Notes under the pieces: model-generated
Databases searched by the model: none
The model's input: the letters and a program-made list of their open reading frames with translations, nothing else
Told to the model about the DNA's origin: nothing
Shown: piece by piece, positions 7,761 through 15,414 of the stretch
How the letters are laid out: the number at the start of each line of letters is the position of its first letter
Numbering within the stretch: position 1 is the stretch's first letter
Program-made: the position numbers and the translations under genes
NCBI GenBank assembly: GCA_002299555.1
Contig: DBOL01000044.1
Location: forward strand, 1-35,446
Length of the DNA stretch: 35,446 bases
Reading direction: 5' to 3'
From: Candidatus Aminicenantes bacterium UBA647
GTDB taxonomy: Bacteria; Acidobacteriota; Aminicenantia; UBA2199

Positions 7761-8126
7761 TCAGTGGTCACCGCAATCATGTCCACGCCCGTCCTTCCCA
7801 TGGTCACAATCACTTTCACCTGTTTCAAGTTCCCCATTAATAAAACTTGTGATAACGTCATCAACTTTTCCTGATACTCCAACAACCGGTTCGACTCCAC
7901 GCTGGTGGAATAGAGTGATCGCTTTTTGACCCATCCCTCCCGAAAGTATGAAATCAACTCCCAGTTCACTAAGGAATTTGGGGAGAAATCCCGGTTCATG
8001 ACCCGGATTTGCTATAATCTCCCTTTTCAGGATCTTTCCATCTTCAGATTCAACTATTGTGTAAGACGAGCATCGGCCGAAATGTTGTGCTACTGTTTCT
8101 CCTTCTGTTGCAATTGCGATCTTCAT
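7761..8126 (-). CDS. NifX/NifB-C-terminal-like (dinitrogenase FeMo-cofactor fold) protein with Cys/His-rich tail
   Basis: A 121-residue protein that starts MKIAIATEGETVAQHFGRC and has the GVDFILSGGMGQKA motif of the PF02579 fold, which in NifX, NafY and the Desulfovibrio orange protein binds Fe/Mo-S clusters. The last 17 residues are rich in Cys, His and Asp (DCDHGKDGRGHDCGDH), suggesting metal binding. No nitrogenase genes are nearby, so a role in nitrogen fixation is not implied. Its ATG overlaps the stop of the DUF59 gene by four bases (ATGA). Confidence 0.9.
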   Translation of the reverse strand: MKIAIATEGETVAQHFGRCSSYTIVESEDGKILKREIIANPGHEPGFLPKFLSELGVDFILSGGMGQKAITLFHQRGVEPVVGVSGKVDDVITSFINGELETGESDCDHGKDGRGHDCGDH

Positions 8127-8446
8127 TCTTCCTCCTTGATTTTATTATACATTTCACCATCAAGTGAAACAAGGTATTGATTTGCAAGGTCTTTCTGGAC
8201 ATAATCTACCACTTCCAGATCGATCTTTTTCAGCTCTTTTAGTTCCATCAGCGCCCTTTTGATGGTTATGGATAACTGGATCCCGATAGGGCATTGAAAA
8301 ACAGTCGGCCTGAATTTCAGGCTGACCTCACCTTTATCCTCATCTGTTTCTATATCGTAGATAAGTTTCAGGCTATAGACATCCTGCCTCAGTTCTGGGT
8401 CTTCAATAGTTTTTAATTTTTCTATAATTTTATTTTTCAGTTTCAT
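8123..8446 (-). CDS. DUF59/MIP18-family Fe-S assembly protein
   Basis: A 107-residue protein with the DUF59 layout: IEDPELRQDVYSL near 14-26, then a beta-strand and a CPIG motif carrying the conserved Cys. Proteins of this family (PaaD, SufT, eukaryotic MIP18) help mature or transfer Fe-S clusters, often with Mrp-type ATPases, which is the context here. It overlaps the ATPase gene upstream by 17 bases and the NifX-like gene downstream by 4, so translation is probably coupled. Divergence from sufT at 33532 argues for a dedicated role. Confidence 0.8.
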   Translation of the reverse strand: MKLKNKIIEKLKTIEDPELRQDVYSLKLIYDIETDEDKGEVSLKFRPTVFQCPIGIQLSITIKRALMELKELKKIDLEVVDYVQKDLANQYLVSLDGEMYNKIKEEE

Positions 8447-9326
8447 TTTTCAACTCAAAATAATTTATTATTTTTTCGTATATCTCTGTCAGAGGTTCTT
8501 TCAATTCCCGGCACTGACCTCCCGGGATCGTTCTCTTTGAGATCTCATCGATTATACAGAAACTATGAGGCACTTTACCCAGAATATCGATGTTGTTCTC
8601 ATTTGCAAAAATCTCTATTTTCCTGGTATTTTCCGGATTAACATCGTGCTTGTTGATAACAATACCGCTTTTAACTCTGAAGTGATCGCTGAGTTTGATT
8701 ATTCTCTTCAGGTCACTGATCCCGGAGATGCTTGGTTCAGTTACTATAATTGTATAATCTGCTCCTGAAAGTGTTGAAATAACCGGGCAACCTATCCCCG
8801 GGGGGCCGTCGATAAGGATGTATTTCACTTCCTCTGATTCGGCAAGGAGTTTTGCCTGATGTTTTACCATTGTGACAAGATTTCCGGAGTTCTCTGCACC
8901 AGGGTCCAGACGGGCATAAACGAATTTCCCGTATTCTGTATCTGAAGAGAACCATTTTCCGACCATCACAGGTTCCATTTGAATTGCTTTTTCCGGGCAT
9001 GCAAGTGAACATAGTGTACATCCATCACAAGAGAGTTGGTCTATTTTATGTTGCCCGTTAATGACATCTATAGCATCAAATCTGCAGAGGTCCATACATA
9101 TTCCACAATTAATGCAACTTTTGCTGTCAATCCGGGCAACAGGTTTCCCCTCGAAATCTCCGCCTTTTATGTTATACGGGTCCATTAAAATGTACATGTT
9201 TGCAGCGTCAACATCTGCATCTGCAATGACCTTGTCCCGAAAGAGAACTGCGAGGGATGAAGCAATTGTGGTTTTCCCTGTGCCCCCTTTGCCGCTTAAC
9301 ACCACAATTTCTCTTGGTTTATCCAT
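8430..9326 (-). CDS. MinD/Mrp-type ATPase with inserted 2x[4Fe-4S] ferredoxin domain (second copy)
   Basis: The protein starts with a deviant Walker A motif (SGKGGTGKTT) and carries two 4Fe-4S motifs (CINCGICMDLC, CDGCTLCSLACP) inserted about 60-110, followed by DGPPGIGCPV and the C-terminal MinD fold. Such ATPases scaffold or carry Fe-S clusters, as in the Desulfovibrio orange-protein complex. I chose ATG 9326 because GAGGA lies 8 bases before it; the frame also allows ATG 9341, which has no ribosome binding site. The start overlaps the stop of the related ATPase upstream. The two are diverged paralogs and may form a heterodimer. Confidence 0.92.
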   Translation of the reverse strand: MDKPREIVVLSGKGGTGKTTIASSLAVLFRDKVIADADVDAANMYILMDPYNIKGGDFEGKPVARIDSKSCINCGICMDLCRFDAIDVINGQHKIDQLSCDGCTLCSLACPEKAIQMEPVMVGKWFSSDTEYGKFVYARLDPGAENSGNLVTMVKHQAKLLAESEEVKYILIDGPPGIGCPVISTLSGADYTIIVTEPSISGISDLKRIIKLSDHFRVKSGIVINKHDVNPENTRKIEIFANENNIDILGKVPHSFCIIDEISKRTIPGGQCRELKEPLTEIYEKIINYFELKNETEK

Positions 9327-10158
9327 TACTGATATCCTCATAAAGTCGTTTTAGTTTTTGCTCAATACCCGGAACTGTGCTGATCAGAGGTATCCCTTTT
9401 GAATATGATCTTTGTATTTCCAGTGAATACGGGATCCTGAAAATGATCGGAATTTCGCTTTTGCGAAGGAATTCCTCCGTGATCTTGCTGTCTCCACGAT
9501 CCTTGTTGATAACTACGCCTGTTTTTTTCCCAAGATCCTTTACGATCTCAACAACCAATTTCATGTCACTGAGTCCGAATGGCGTGGGCTCTGTAACTAT
9601 TATCACATAATCAGCTTTTTTGATGCTCTCTACAACTGGACACGAAGTCCCGGGTGGCGAATCGATTATTGCGGTTCTCTCCGGGTCCAGATGATCTTTC
9701 ATAATGCCGCTGATCAACGGGACACCCGATGGCTCTCCAATATTTAGTTTCCCCTCGATGAAGTTTCCCTTTGAGAATTTTCCCTTACGTATAATTCCTA
9801 TACCTTTTTCAACTTCAATAAGTGCTTTGTCGACAGGACATACGAAACTACATACTCCGCAGCTGTGGCAAAGCTCGGGAAAGAATAGAGCTTTTTTTAA
9901 TTGCGGAAGAATGGAAAGAGCATTATAAGCACATGCGTCGGCACACTTTTTGCAGAATGTACAACGATCCTCATCTATTTCGGGAACGAGGAGGTTGTAT
10001 TGAATCTCATCTGATATAACAGGTTTGATAAATATATATCCGTTGGGTTCCTCAACATCAAGATCAAAAAAATCCACATCTTCAAGACTCATCGCGAGAG
10101 AAGTTGAGAAATATGTCTTGCCTGTCCCGCCTTTCCCCGATATTACTGCGATCTTCAT
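9319..10158 (-). CDS. MinD/Mrp-type ATPase with inserted 2x[4Fe-4S] ferredoxin domain (first copy)
   Basis: A 279-residue protein: MKIAVISGKGGTGKT (deviant Walker A), a ferredoxin insert (CTFCKKCADAC, CHSCGVCSFVCP), the switch II motif IDSPPGTSCPV, and the rest of the MinD fold. ATG 10158 is preceded by AGGGA about 10 bases upstream and does not overlap the previous gene; an upstream in-frame start at 10203 would add 15 unconserved residues and overlap the NifX-like gene. It is paired with the paralog at 8430-9326, sharing eight bases. A role in Fe-S cluster handling is inferred from family and operon. Confidence 0.92.
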   Translation of the reverse strand: MKIAVISGKGGTGKTYFSTSLAMSLEDVDFFDLDVEEPNGYIFIKPVISDEIQYNLLVPEIDEDRCTFCKKCADACAYNALSILPQLKKALFFPELCHSCGVCSFVCPVDKALIEVEKGIGIIRKGKFSKGNFIEGKLNIGEPSGVPLISGIMKDHLDPERTAIIDSPPGTSCPVVESIKKADYVIIVTEPTPFGLSDMKLVVEIVKDLGKKTGVVINKDRGDSKITEEFLRKSEIPIIFRIPYSLEIQRSYSKGIPLISTVPGIEQKLKRLYEDISNG

Positions 10159-10174
10159 AGTTTTTGTTCCCTGT

Positions 10175-10495
10175 CTATTTTTCTTTGTACTTCCTAACAG
10201 CATCCGATACTGTCCCTTCTGTCATAACAAAGATCTCTACATTCCCTTCATTAAAGACCTGTTCGGCCTTTGGCCCCGGCTGGGCACCAATTACCAGGGT
10301 ACACCCTTTTTCAACTGCTATTCCAGCGGTTTTGATCCCGACCCCGTGTCCCTCATCTCTGAACTTGTTCGCTTCAACATTTATGATCTTCTCATTTTCC
10401 ATGTCGTAGACCATGAAATAACTTCCACGGCCGAATCTTGAATCGATCTTTGATTCAACTCCGTTGTCTTCGCTTATTGCTATGAATGCCCTCAT
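10175..10495 (-). CDS. NifX-like (dinitrogenase FeMo-cofactor fold) protein
   Basis: A 106-residue PF02579-type protein (DSRFGRGSYFMVYD, then GIKTAGIAVEKG and the GAQPGPKAEQ loop). It resembles the cluster-binding domain of NifX and of the orange protein. It lacks the Cys/His tail of its paralog at 7761-8126, so the operon holds two versions of the fold. Its ATG overlaps the preceding stop by four bases. Function as a metal-cluster carrier is inferred. Confidence 0.9.
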   Translation of the reverse strand: MRAFIAISEDNGVESKIDSRFGRGSYFMVYDMENEKIINVEANKFRDEGHGVGIKTAGIAVEKGCTLVIGAQPGPKAEQVFNEGNVEIFVMTEGTVSDAVRKYKEK

Positions 10496-10755
10496 CTATT
10501 CCTCCTCCTTCTCCGCATTTTGATCGGTGTTCTTCCGGATCTTCCACCGGAAAATAATTTATACAAATTAAATAAACCAATAGCAGCTGTTCCGATGGTC
10601 GCTACAACTCCAATTGCTCCCTGAACTTTTACATCGGTTGGTTTTCTTTTCTCTATTCGTGTCTCATCGGGGAAATCCAGTAATTCACCTTCAACGATCT
10701 CTATATCCTCTTCAGTCCTTTCAGATATTATCTCATTTTTTTGTTTCGGGTTCAA
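10492..10755 (-). CDS. small membrane protein of unknown function
   Basis: An 87-residue protein with an acidic N-terminal third (EEDIEIVEGELLDF), one hydrophobic stretch (GAIGVVATIGTAAIGLFNLY) and a very basic tail (KMRRRRRNR). It may be a membrane anchor for the ATPase complex. The longest frame begins at TTG 10755 and overlaps the DUF5320-like gene by 23 bases; there is no good ribosome binding site, so the start is uncertain. It overlaps the next gene by four bases. No family recognised. Confidence 0.65.
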   Translation of the reverse strand: MNPKQKNEIISERTEEDIEIVEGELLDFPDETRIEKRKPTDVKVQGAIGVVATIGTAAIGLFNLYKLFSGGRSGRTPIKMRRRRRNR

Positions 10756-11023
10756 TTTCTTTCAGTCTCTTTTTCATCAACTCAAGACTCTTTTGAAGTG
10801 AATCGACCTCATTGCTGAGATAATCTTGCTCGCTCATTTGAAATTGAGGGCTTTCATATCCGGATCCCATTCTCCCGGATCCTCTGCCTCCGAATCCTCT
10901 GTTCCCAAATCCCATGCCTCCTCTCCGGCCGTACATTCCGGGAGTATTACCTACACATGGCCCCATTCCTCTTCCGCTTCCGGGCCCTGACCCGTTAGGT
11001 CCTGTTTTGTCTCTATATGGCAT
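10733..11023 (-). CDS. DUF5320-like Gly/Arg-rich small protein
   Basis: The protein opens MPYRDKTGPNGSGPGSGRG, the typical start of DUF5320 proteins that accompany NifX/MinD-type gene sets in anaerobes, followed by repeated Gly-Met-Arg stretches and a C-terminal coiled coil (about 65-90, LSNEVDSLQKSLELMKKRL). AGGAGG lies 6 bases before ATG 11023; a TTG six bases earlier is the longer but less likely start. The role is unknown; the coiled coil suggests an assembly partner. Confidence 0.8.
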   Translation of the reverse strand: MPYRDKTGPNGSGPGSGRGMGPCVGNTPGMYGRRGGMGFGNRGFGGRGSGRMGSGYESPQFQMSEQDYLSNEVDSLQKSLELMKKRLKEIEPETKK

Positions 11024-11040
11024 ATTCAACCTCCTTAAAT

Positions 11041-11250
11041 TTATTTGTTTACCGCTTTATTGTAATGTGTTCCATCCTTTCGGAGTAACACGGCACCACA
11101 ATGCGGACATTTTTCATCCATGCATGGCGCTCCTCTCTTTTTGGGAGAAGTGTAGTTGCATTTCACACAAACACATTGGCCGGAAGGTCCTGATCCTTCT
11201 TTCCCGGATGTTCTGTTTCTTCCCATACCGCCCATACCTGAATTTCTCAT
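11041..11250 (-). CDS. small zinc-ribbon protein, first gene of the Fur-controlled operon
   Basis: A 69-residue protein with a Gly/Arg-rich start and two Cys pairs (CVCVKC and CPHCG, plus PCMDEKC), the pattern of a rubredoxin-like or zinc-ribbon fold seen in small proteins of NifX/ATPase clusters. AAAGGAG lies 6 bases before the ATG. The Fur box and promoter are directly upstream. The metal bound (Zn or Fe) cannot be told from sequence. Confidence 0.8.
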   Translation of the reverse strand: MRNSGMGGMGRNRTSGKEGSGPSGQCVCVKCNYTSPKKRGAPCMDEKCPHCGAVLLRKDGTHYNKAVNK

Positions 11251-11266
11251 TGCAACTCCTTTAAAT

Positions 11267-11285
11267 GAAAATGATTATCATTACC
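11267..11285 (-). promoter_or_regulatory. Fur box
   Basis: On the minus strand the 19 bases from 11285 to 11267 match the classical Fur consensus GATAATGATAATCATTATC at 17 of 19 positions. The box lies directly downstream of the -10 (11294-11289), over the likely transcription start, where binding would block the polymerase. The repressor is plausibly the product of the last gene of the same operon. Confidence 0.9.
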
Positions 11286-11288
11286 ATT

Positions 11289-11317
11289 ATGATACTATTT
11301 TTTTTCCTGAAAATCAA
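11289..11317 (-). promoter_or_regulatory. promoter of the nine-gene Fe-S operon
   Basis: On the minus strand TTGATT (11317-11312) and TATCAT (11294-11289) are separated by 17 bp. The Fur box begins four bases downstream of the -10. The leader to the first ATG at 11250 is about 30 bases. Confidence 0.75.
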
Positions 11318-11360
11318 CATTAAAAAATATTTTTTATAAATGATAAAAATATAAAAAGTG

Positions 11361-11389
11361 TTGAATCCAAAATGTTTGTGAATTATAAT
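11361..11389 (+). promoter_or_regulatory. promoter of the type IV coupling protein gene
   Basis: TTGAAT at 11361-11366 and a perfect TATAAT at 11384-11389 are 17 bp apart. It points away from the Fur-controlled promoter and does not overlap the Fur box. Confidence 0.75.
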
Positions 11390-11418
11390 TATCGAAGGAA
11401 GTGCGAAAGGAGAAAAAT

Positions 11419-13338
11419 ATGTCAAAAAATCTTATGGCTCACGAATCGGCTATTGCAAGTTTGAAAATGTTTTCTCAGATGGTGCTGATCTCATTTCTTT
11501 TCTCAGCATTAATACAGATCACACTCATCATAATATTGATCGCTCCCGGATTTAATGAGCTTAAGGGTGTAAAGATCCCTCCTAACGGACAAAGCATATC
11601 TACACGTACAACGTTTAAATTTTTAATCGGGATTGGGTCGTGTATTTCTGATACAACTTTAATCCCTGATGAATTTGTTCCCCTTTTTGCCTCAAATAAA
11701 AAATTATCCGGCTTTGTACGTAAAGGTAATCAGATCGATCCGAAAATTTTTAAAAAAGTGTTAAATTCATTATATGGAGGTTATTTTGAAAAATTTCCTG
11801 ACAAATTGTGGAAAGTTTTTAAAAGTTCTTCCTATGTATATTCATTCATCATTTTGTATATAACTTATTTCCTGTTCAGATCTCAAGGTCTTAAAAGTGA
11901 CCAATTTTTGAGAGGGACCAGGATCCTTACAGGAAAAGAGATGGAAAAGAGGCTCAGGGAGTGTTGTTTTGCAGAATCGGTCACTGAGGGGTGGGGGATG
12001 AATCTGAAAGTGGGTGAAATGTTTCTTCCCAGGGAGGCTGAACAAAAGCATACTCTGATCCTGGGATCAACGGGAACCGGGAAAACAGTTTTTTTTAATC
12101 AGATCATAGGCCAGACGATCAAAAGGCAGGAAAAAATATCTGTAAATGAGAAATCGATTATTTATGATATTAAAGGTGAACTTTTATCAAAGCATTTCAG
12201 GCCCGGATCAGACATAATATTCTACCCCTTTGATCGCAGAAGCACCGGCTGGAGTTTTATGAATGAAATAAGGACATATGCTGATTTTGATGTTATGTCT
12301 ACAAGCCTCTTTGAACCACCGAGAGATTCAAAGGACAGTTATTGGTATAATGCCGCTCGTGATATTTTCAGATCCGGATTGTATTATCTGTATTCGGAGG
12401 CTTCCGAAGGAGATGGTGAGGTGAAAGTCAAAAATAGAGATATTTGGGATTTTTTCACACTTCCCATAAGTGAAATTTCAGAGATCCTTAATTCCGGACT
12501 CCCGCCAAGAGAGAAAGGTGCTTTAAAACATATTGAAAATCCTGAATCTCCGCAAGCATCCAGTGTCCTTTCAGTTCTGCAGGAGAGAATTTCTTTCTTT
12601 AAGTATATTTATGATACGGATGGAGATTTCAGTTTCAGGAAGTTTATAAGTGATGGTAGCAACAGAAACCTTTATCTACTCAATATAAAGCAAAATGATC
12701 ATGTTTTTCGTCCATTGATGACATTTGTTATTGATATAATGATCCGGGAATCGCTCAGCCTTCCGGATATAAAGCTGCCGGCAGACAGAAGGATCAATTT
12801 TTTTATTGACGAGTTTGGGACCCTGGGTAAAATGTCATCAGTGTTTGATTTTTTAACAATGGCAAGGGCGAAAGGGGGAGCTTTGTATGTTGTTAACCAG
12901 GACCTCGGATCGATCACCGATATATACGGGAAAGAAAAAAAGGAGACGTTTTTCAACAATTTCAATACAAACTTTGTTTTCCTGTTGAATGATCCCACAA
13001 CGGCCGAATTTATAAGCAGGGCTTTCGGTGATCAGGAGTTGATACAGAAATCGGGAGACAGACAGATCTCTCCAAATTCTCTCGGAGATACTTATACACA
13101 TAGAGAACAATACAAAATAAACAAAGTTGTACTCCCCTCACAATTCATCGAACTGGAACCGTTCAGCTGTTATTTTAAATATTCCGGTGTGGGTTTTTCA
13201 AAGATAAGGATAGAGAAATATTTTTTTGATATAAAGTATATTCCGTATCAGGAGAAGGAGTTCAGGATTCCCGACAAAGTTTCAAAGGATGAAGAGAGCG
13301 GAGGTGATGATAGTGACCACAGTATCTATAAGCTCTAG
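11419..13338 (+). CDS. type IV coupling protein (TraD/TrwB/VirD4 family), orphan
   Basis: ATG 11419 is chosen because AAAGGAG lies 6 bases before it; an in-frame GTG at 11401 lies upstream of that site. The 639-residue protein has two N-terminal membrane segments (about 13-40 and 135-152), RGTRILTGKEM, a Walker A motif GSTGTGKT near 215-222, and a Walker B-like FFIDEFGTLG near 462. After that come ARAKGG and VNQDLGS, typical of the TraD/TrwB hexameric ATPase. In conjugation these proteins bring DNA to the type IV channel. No relaxase, mating-pore or integrase gene is seen in the window, and the flanks are housekeeping-type genes. It could be a remnant of an element or an ATPase with another role. 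Confidence 0.88.
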   Translation: MSKNLMAHESAIASLKMFSQMVLISFLFSALIQITLIIILIAPGFNELKGVKIPPNGQSISTRTTFKFLIGIGSCISDTTLIPDEFVPLFASNKKLSGFVRKGNQIDPKIFKKVLNSLYGGYFEKFPDKLWKVFKSSSYVYSFIILYITYFLFRSQGLKSDQFLRGTRILTGKEMEKRLRECCFAESVTEGWGMNLKVGEMFLPREAEQKHTLILGSTGTGKTVFFNQIIGQTIKRQEKISVNEKSIIYDIKGELLSKHFRPGSDIIFYPFDRRSTGWSFMNEIRTYADFDVMSTSLFEPPRDSKDSYWYNAARDIFRSGLYYLYSEASEGDGEVKVKNRDIWDFFTLPISEISEILNSGLPPREKGALKHIENPESPQASSVLSVLQERISFFKYIYDTDGDFSFRKFISDGSNRNLYLLNIKQNDHVFRPLMTFVIDIMIRESLSLPDIKLPADRRINFFIDEFGTLGKMSSVFDFLTMARAKGGALYVVNQDLGSITDIYGKEKKETFFNNFNTNFVFLLNDPTTAEFISRAFGDQELIQKSGDRQISPNSLGDTYTHREQYKINKVVLPSQFIELEPFSCYFKYSGVGFSKIRIEKYFFDIKYIPYQEKEFRIPDKVSKDEESGGDDSDHSIYKL

Positions 13339-13526
13339 TTTGAAAAAGTGGATAGTTTTGCTGATATAATAAAAGTTTTTCTATCCCTTTTTACTCTTCT
13401 CTTTAATTGTACACCGGACATATTTGTTACAGGGCTGGATGTATTTTCGGGGCAGTTTGCATCAGGATCGCTCTTTCCATCAGATATTTCATCATTTTCT
13501 TTTTTATCTTGCAACATGTTCTTCAT
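13335..13526 (-). CDS. small basic protein convergent to and overlapping the coupling protein gene
   Basis: A 63-residue frame on the minus strand. GGAGGG lies 4 bases before ATG 13526, and a TTGAAT-17-TATATT promoter lies just upstream, so the signals are better than for the opposing plus-strand frame at 13348-13668. The protein is acidic and polar at first (QDKKENDEISDGK) and strongly basic in the second half (LKRRVKRDRKTF). No family is recognised. Its stop overlaps the coupling protein stop by four bases. A longer frame starts at 13583 but lacks a ribosome binding site. Confidence 0.55.
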   Translation of the reverse strand: MKNMLQDKKENDEISDGKSDPDANCPENTSSPVTNMSGVQLKRRVKRDRKTFIISAKLSTFSN

Positions 13527-13542
13527 TTGTCCCTCCGGGAAG

Positions 13543-13571
13543 AATATATCACAGCGGTTAAACATATTCAA
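13543..13571 (-). promoter_or_regulatory. promoter of the small minus-strand gene
   Basis: On the minus strand TTGAAT (13571-13566) and TATATT (13548-13543) are 17 bp apart, and the GGAGGG site starts seven bases after the -10, giving a leader of about ten bases. The rest of the 13339-13664 gap (to the protease ribosome binding site) holds no other gene; a TATACT at 13636 may be the protease -10 but has no good -35. Confidence 0.6.
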
Positions 13572-13664
13572 CAATATAAACAATAAAATGTTCTTTTGTG
13601 AATTTTCTTATGTTTATTTTTTTTCAGTTTTGTTTTATACTATTCTCTTAAATCGGAGGTTACT

Positions 13665-15398
13665 ATGAAGGGAATGAAAATTATAATAATTTTGGCTCTT
13701 ATGATCACTTTTTCCATCAGTCTTGGAAGTGTTGAAACAGGAACTGATTTTGAATTAATGCTTCAAAAAGCATATAAACACGGGACACTCAGAGTAATAC
13801 TGAATCTTGACGTTCCTGATATAGATACACTCACAAAAGTTTCAACAAGTATAAGAACAGGAGATACCAGCCAAATGGCAAGGCAGTCGGGATTTATTGC
13901 TGACCTTGAGCTCGAAAAAGGAATTTCTGCCGTTTCAGATAAAATACTTTACAAACTTAATAATTCGGATTACAGGATCATCAGAAGGTATTCTACAATT
14001 CCTTTTATGGCACTTTCGGTCTCACCGGAAGCGTTATTGAAGATCATATCTCTGAATGAAGTTCTCTCAATATCTGAGGATATACTTATCCCTCTTCCTA
14101 AATCTGATATTCTGATCCCTGAAGATGAAGTTCCGGGGAAGCCTCTGCTTTCACAGTCCACTGAGGTCGTCGGCGCTACAAAAGCATGGGGATTCGGGAT
14201 AACCGGTTCAGGATGGTATATAGCAGTTCTCGATACAGGGATAAGGCCGACCCATGAATTTTTCACGGGGAAGGACATTGTTGAAGCCTGTTATTCTGCT
14301 GAAAGAGATTGTCCGAACGGAGCATCATCAATGATCGGGCCCGGATCTGCTGCGCATTATTATGAACATGAAAATTTAGGTGGTTATGATCACGGGACCC
14401 ATGTCGCCGGGATAGCTGCAGGAAATAACAGGAATGGTAAAGCCGGTGTATCAAAAGATTCAGATATAATTGCTGTTCAGGTCTTCTCCTATTTTCCATC
14501 CGATGATGATATCCTGAGTTGGAGTTCCGACCAGTTGAAGGGACTTGAATATGTTTATAGCCTGAGAAACACTTACAATATCGCTTCTGTCAATATAAGT
14601 ATCGGTGGTGGTGAATATAATAGCTTTTGCAATGGCGGGTCATATGATACCGCTATAAGAAACCTGAAGAATGTGGGGATCGCTACTGTTATAGCATCGG
14701 GTAATGAGTATTTTTGTAACGGTGTCTCCCACCCTGCATGTTATGAGATGGCGATTACTACGGGAGCCACAACTAAGAGTGATGTGATGGTAGGGTTCTC
14801 TAACTGGAAAAAAGGAATGGTGGATCTGTTTGCGCCCGGATATAGTATTAATTCCGCAATCGCCGGCTCTGATACGTTATATTCAAGCTGGAATGGGACG
14901 TCAATGGCAGCACCACATGTTGCAGGAGCCTGGGGGCTTTTAAAGCAAATGGATATGAATATGTCTGTTGATAAGGCTCTGGGATTACTTAAGGATCATG
15001 GAAGGATAGTTAATTCAACCTGTAGTTCGGGCGGATCGGCAGCAAGGATCGACGTCGGAGAATCTATTCAGAGTCTTCTGGATGTGGCACCTCCTATCAA
15101 TTTTGCCGGTGAAAGATTTGAAAATCGTGCTCTTCTCCAGGTCGAATATTTTAATGAACTTACATGGTCTCAAAACCCTTTTAATGCTTCTAAAGGAAAT
15201 AATATTGTTGAATACCAGATATTCCAGATCAATGATTCCCAATTTGAGCATTTGTATACAGTCGATTCAAACACTTTTGTTTACAGGCATAGAAAGATAT
15301 CAAAAAGTGAGGATTATATGTATGCGGTCAAAGCAATCACCGATAGTGGAAAAAATAGTATACCTGCCTATGTGACCGTAAAAGGTACAGACGAATAA
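13665..15398 (+). CDS. secreted subtilisin-like serine protease (S8)
   Basis: GGAGG precedes the ATG. A 577-residue protein with a signal peptide (about 1-22), a pro-region (about 25-150, LRVILNLDVPDIDTL), and the subtilase domain: catalytic Asp near 190 (VLDTGI), His near 243 (DHGTHVAG), oxyanion Asn near 347 (ASGNEYF) and Ser near 413 (NGTSMAAPHVAG). About 100 C-terminal residues form a fibronectin-III-like beta-domain (ALLQVEYFNELTWSQNP and YMYAVKAITDSG). It should be secreted or periplasmic and self-processed. Paired Cys around the active site (RDCPNG, SFCNG, FCNGVSHPACYE) suggest disulfides. It lies 16 bases upstream of hldE1 and may share its transcript. Confidence 0.93.
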   Translation: MKGMKIIIILALMITFSISLGSVETGTDFELMLQKAYKHGTLRVILNLDVPDIDTLTKVSTSIRTGDTSQMARQSGFIADLELEKGISAVSDKILYKLNNSDYRIIRRYSTIPFMALSVSPEALLKIISLNEVLSISEDILIPLPKSDILIPEDEVPGKPLLSQSTEVVGATKAWGFGITGSGWYIAVLDTGIRPTHEFFTGKDIVEACYSAERDCPNGASSMIGPGSAAHYYEHENLGGYDHGTHVAGIAAGNNRNGKAGVSKDSDIIAVQVFSYFPSDDDILSWSSDQLKGLEYVYSLRNTYNIASVNISIGGGEYNSFCNGGSYDTAIRNLKNVGIATVIASGNEYFCNGVSHPACYEMAITTGATTKSDVMVGFSNWKKGMVDLFAPGYSINSAIAGSDTLYSSWNGTSMAAPHVAGAWGLLKQMDMNMSVDKALGLLKDHGRIVNSTCSSGGSAARIDVGESIQSLLDVAPPINFAGERFENRALLQVEYFNELTWSQNPFNASKGNNIVEYQIFQINDSQFEHLYTVDSNTFVYRHRKISKSEDYMYAVKAITDSGKNSIPAYVTVKGTDE

Positions 15399-15414
15399 AA
15401 ATCTGAAACTGAAA

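Noticed and set aside
7718..7999. Alternate minus frame across the fur and NifX-like genes
   Set aside because: It spans the junction of two clearly recognised genes in another frame.
10025..10441. Plus-strand frame of 138 codons over the ATPase and NifX-like genes
   Set aside because: Shadow of two well-supported minus-strand genes, without start signals.
7300..11250. Nitrogen fixation cluster
   Set aside because: NifX-like folds are present, but no nifHDK, nifE/N or nifB radical-SAM gene is seen; the set fits the orange-protein type instead.
13348..13668. Plus-strand frame of 106 codons opposite the small minus gene
   Set aside because: No ribosome binding site or promoter; it is Phe/Ser-rich low-complexity and runs over the protease start.
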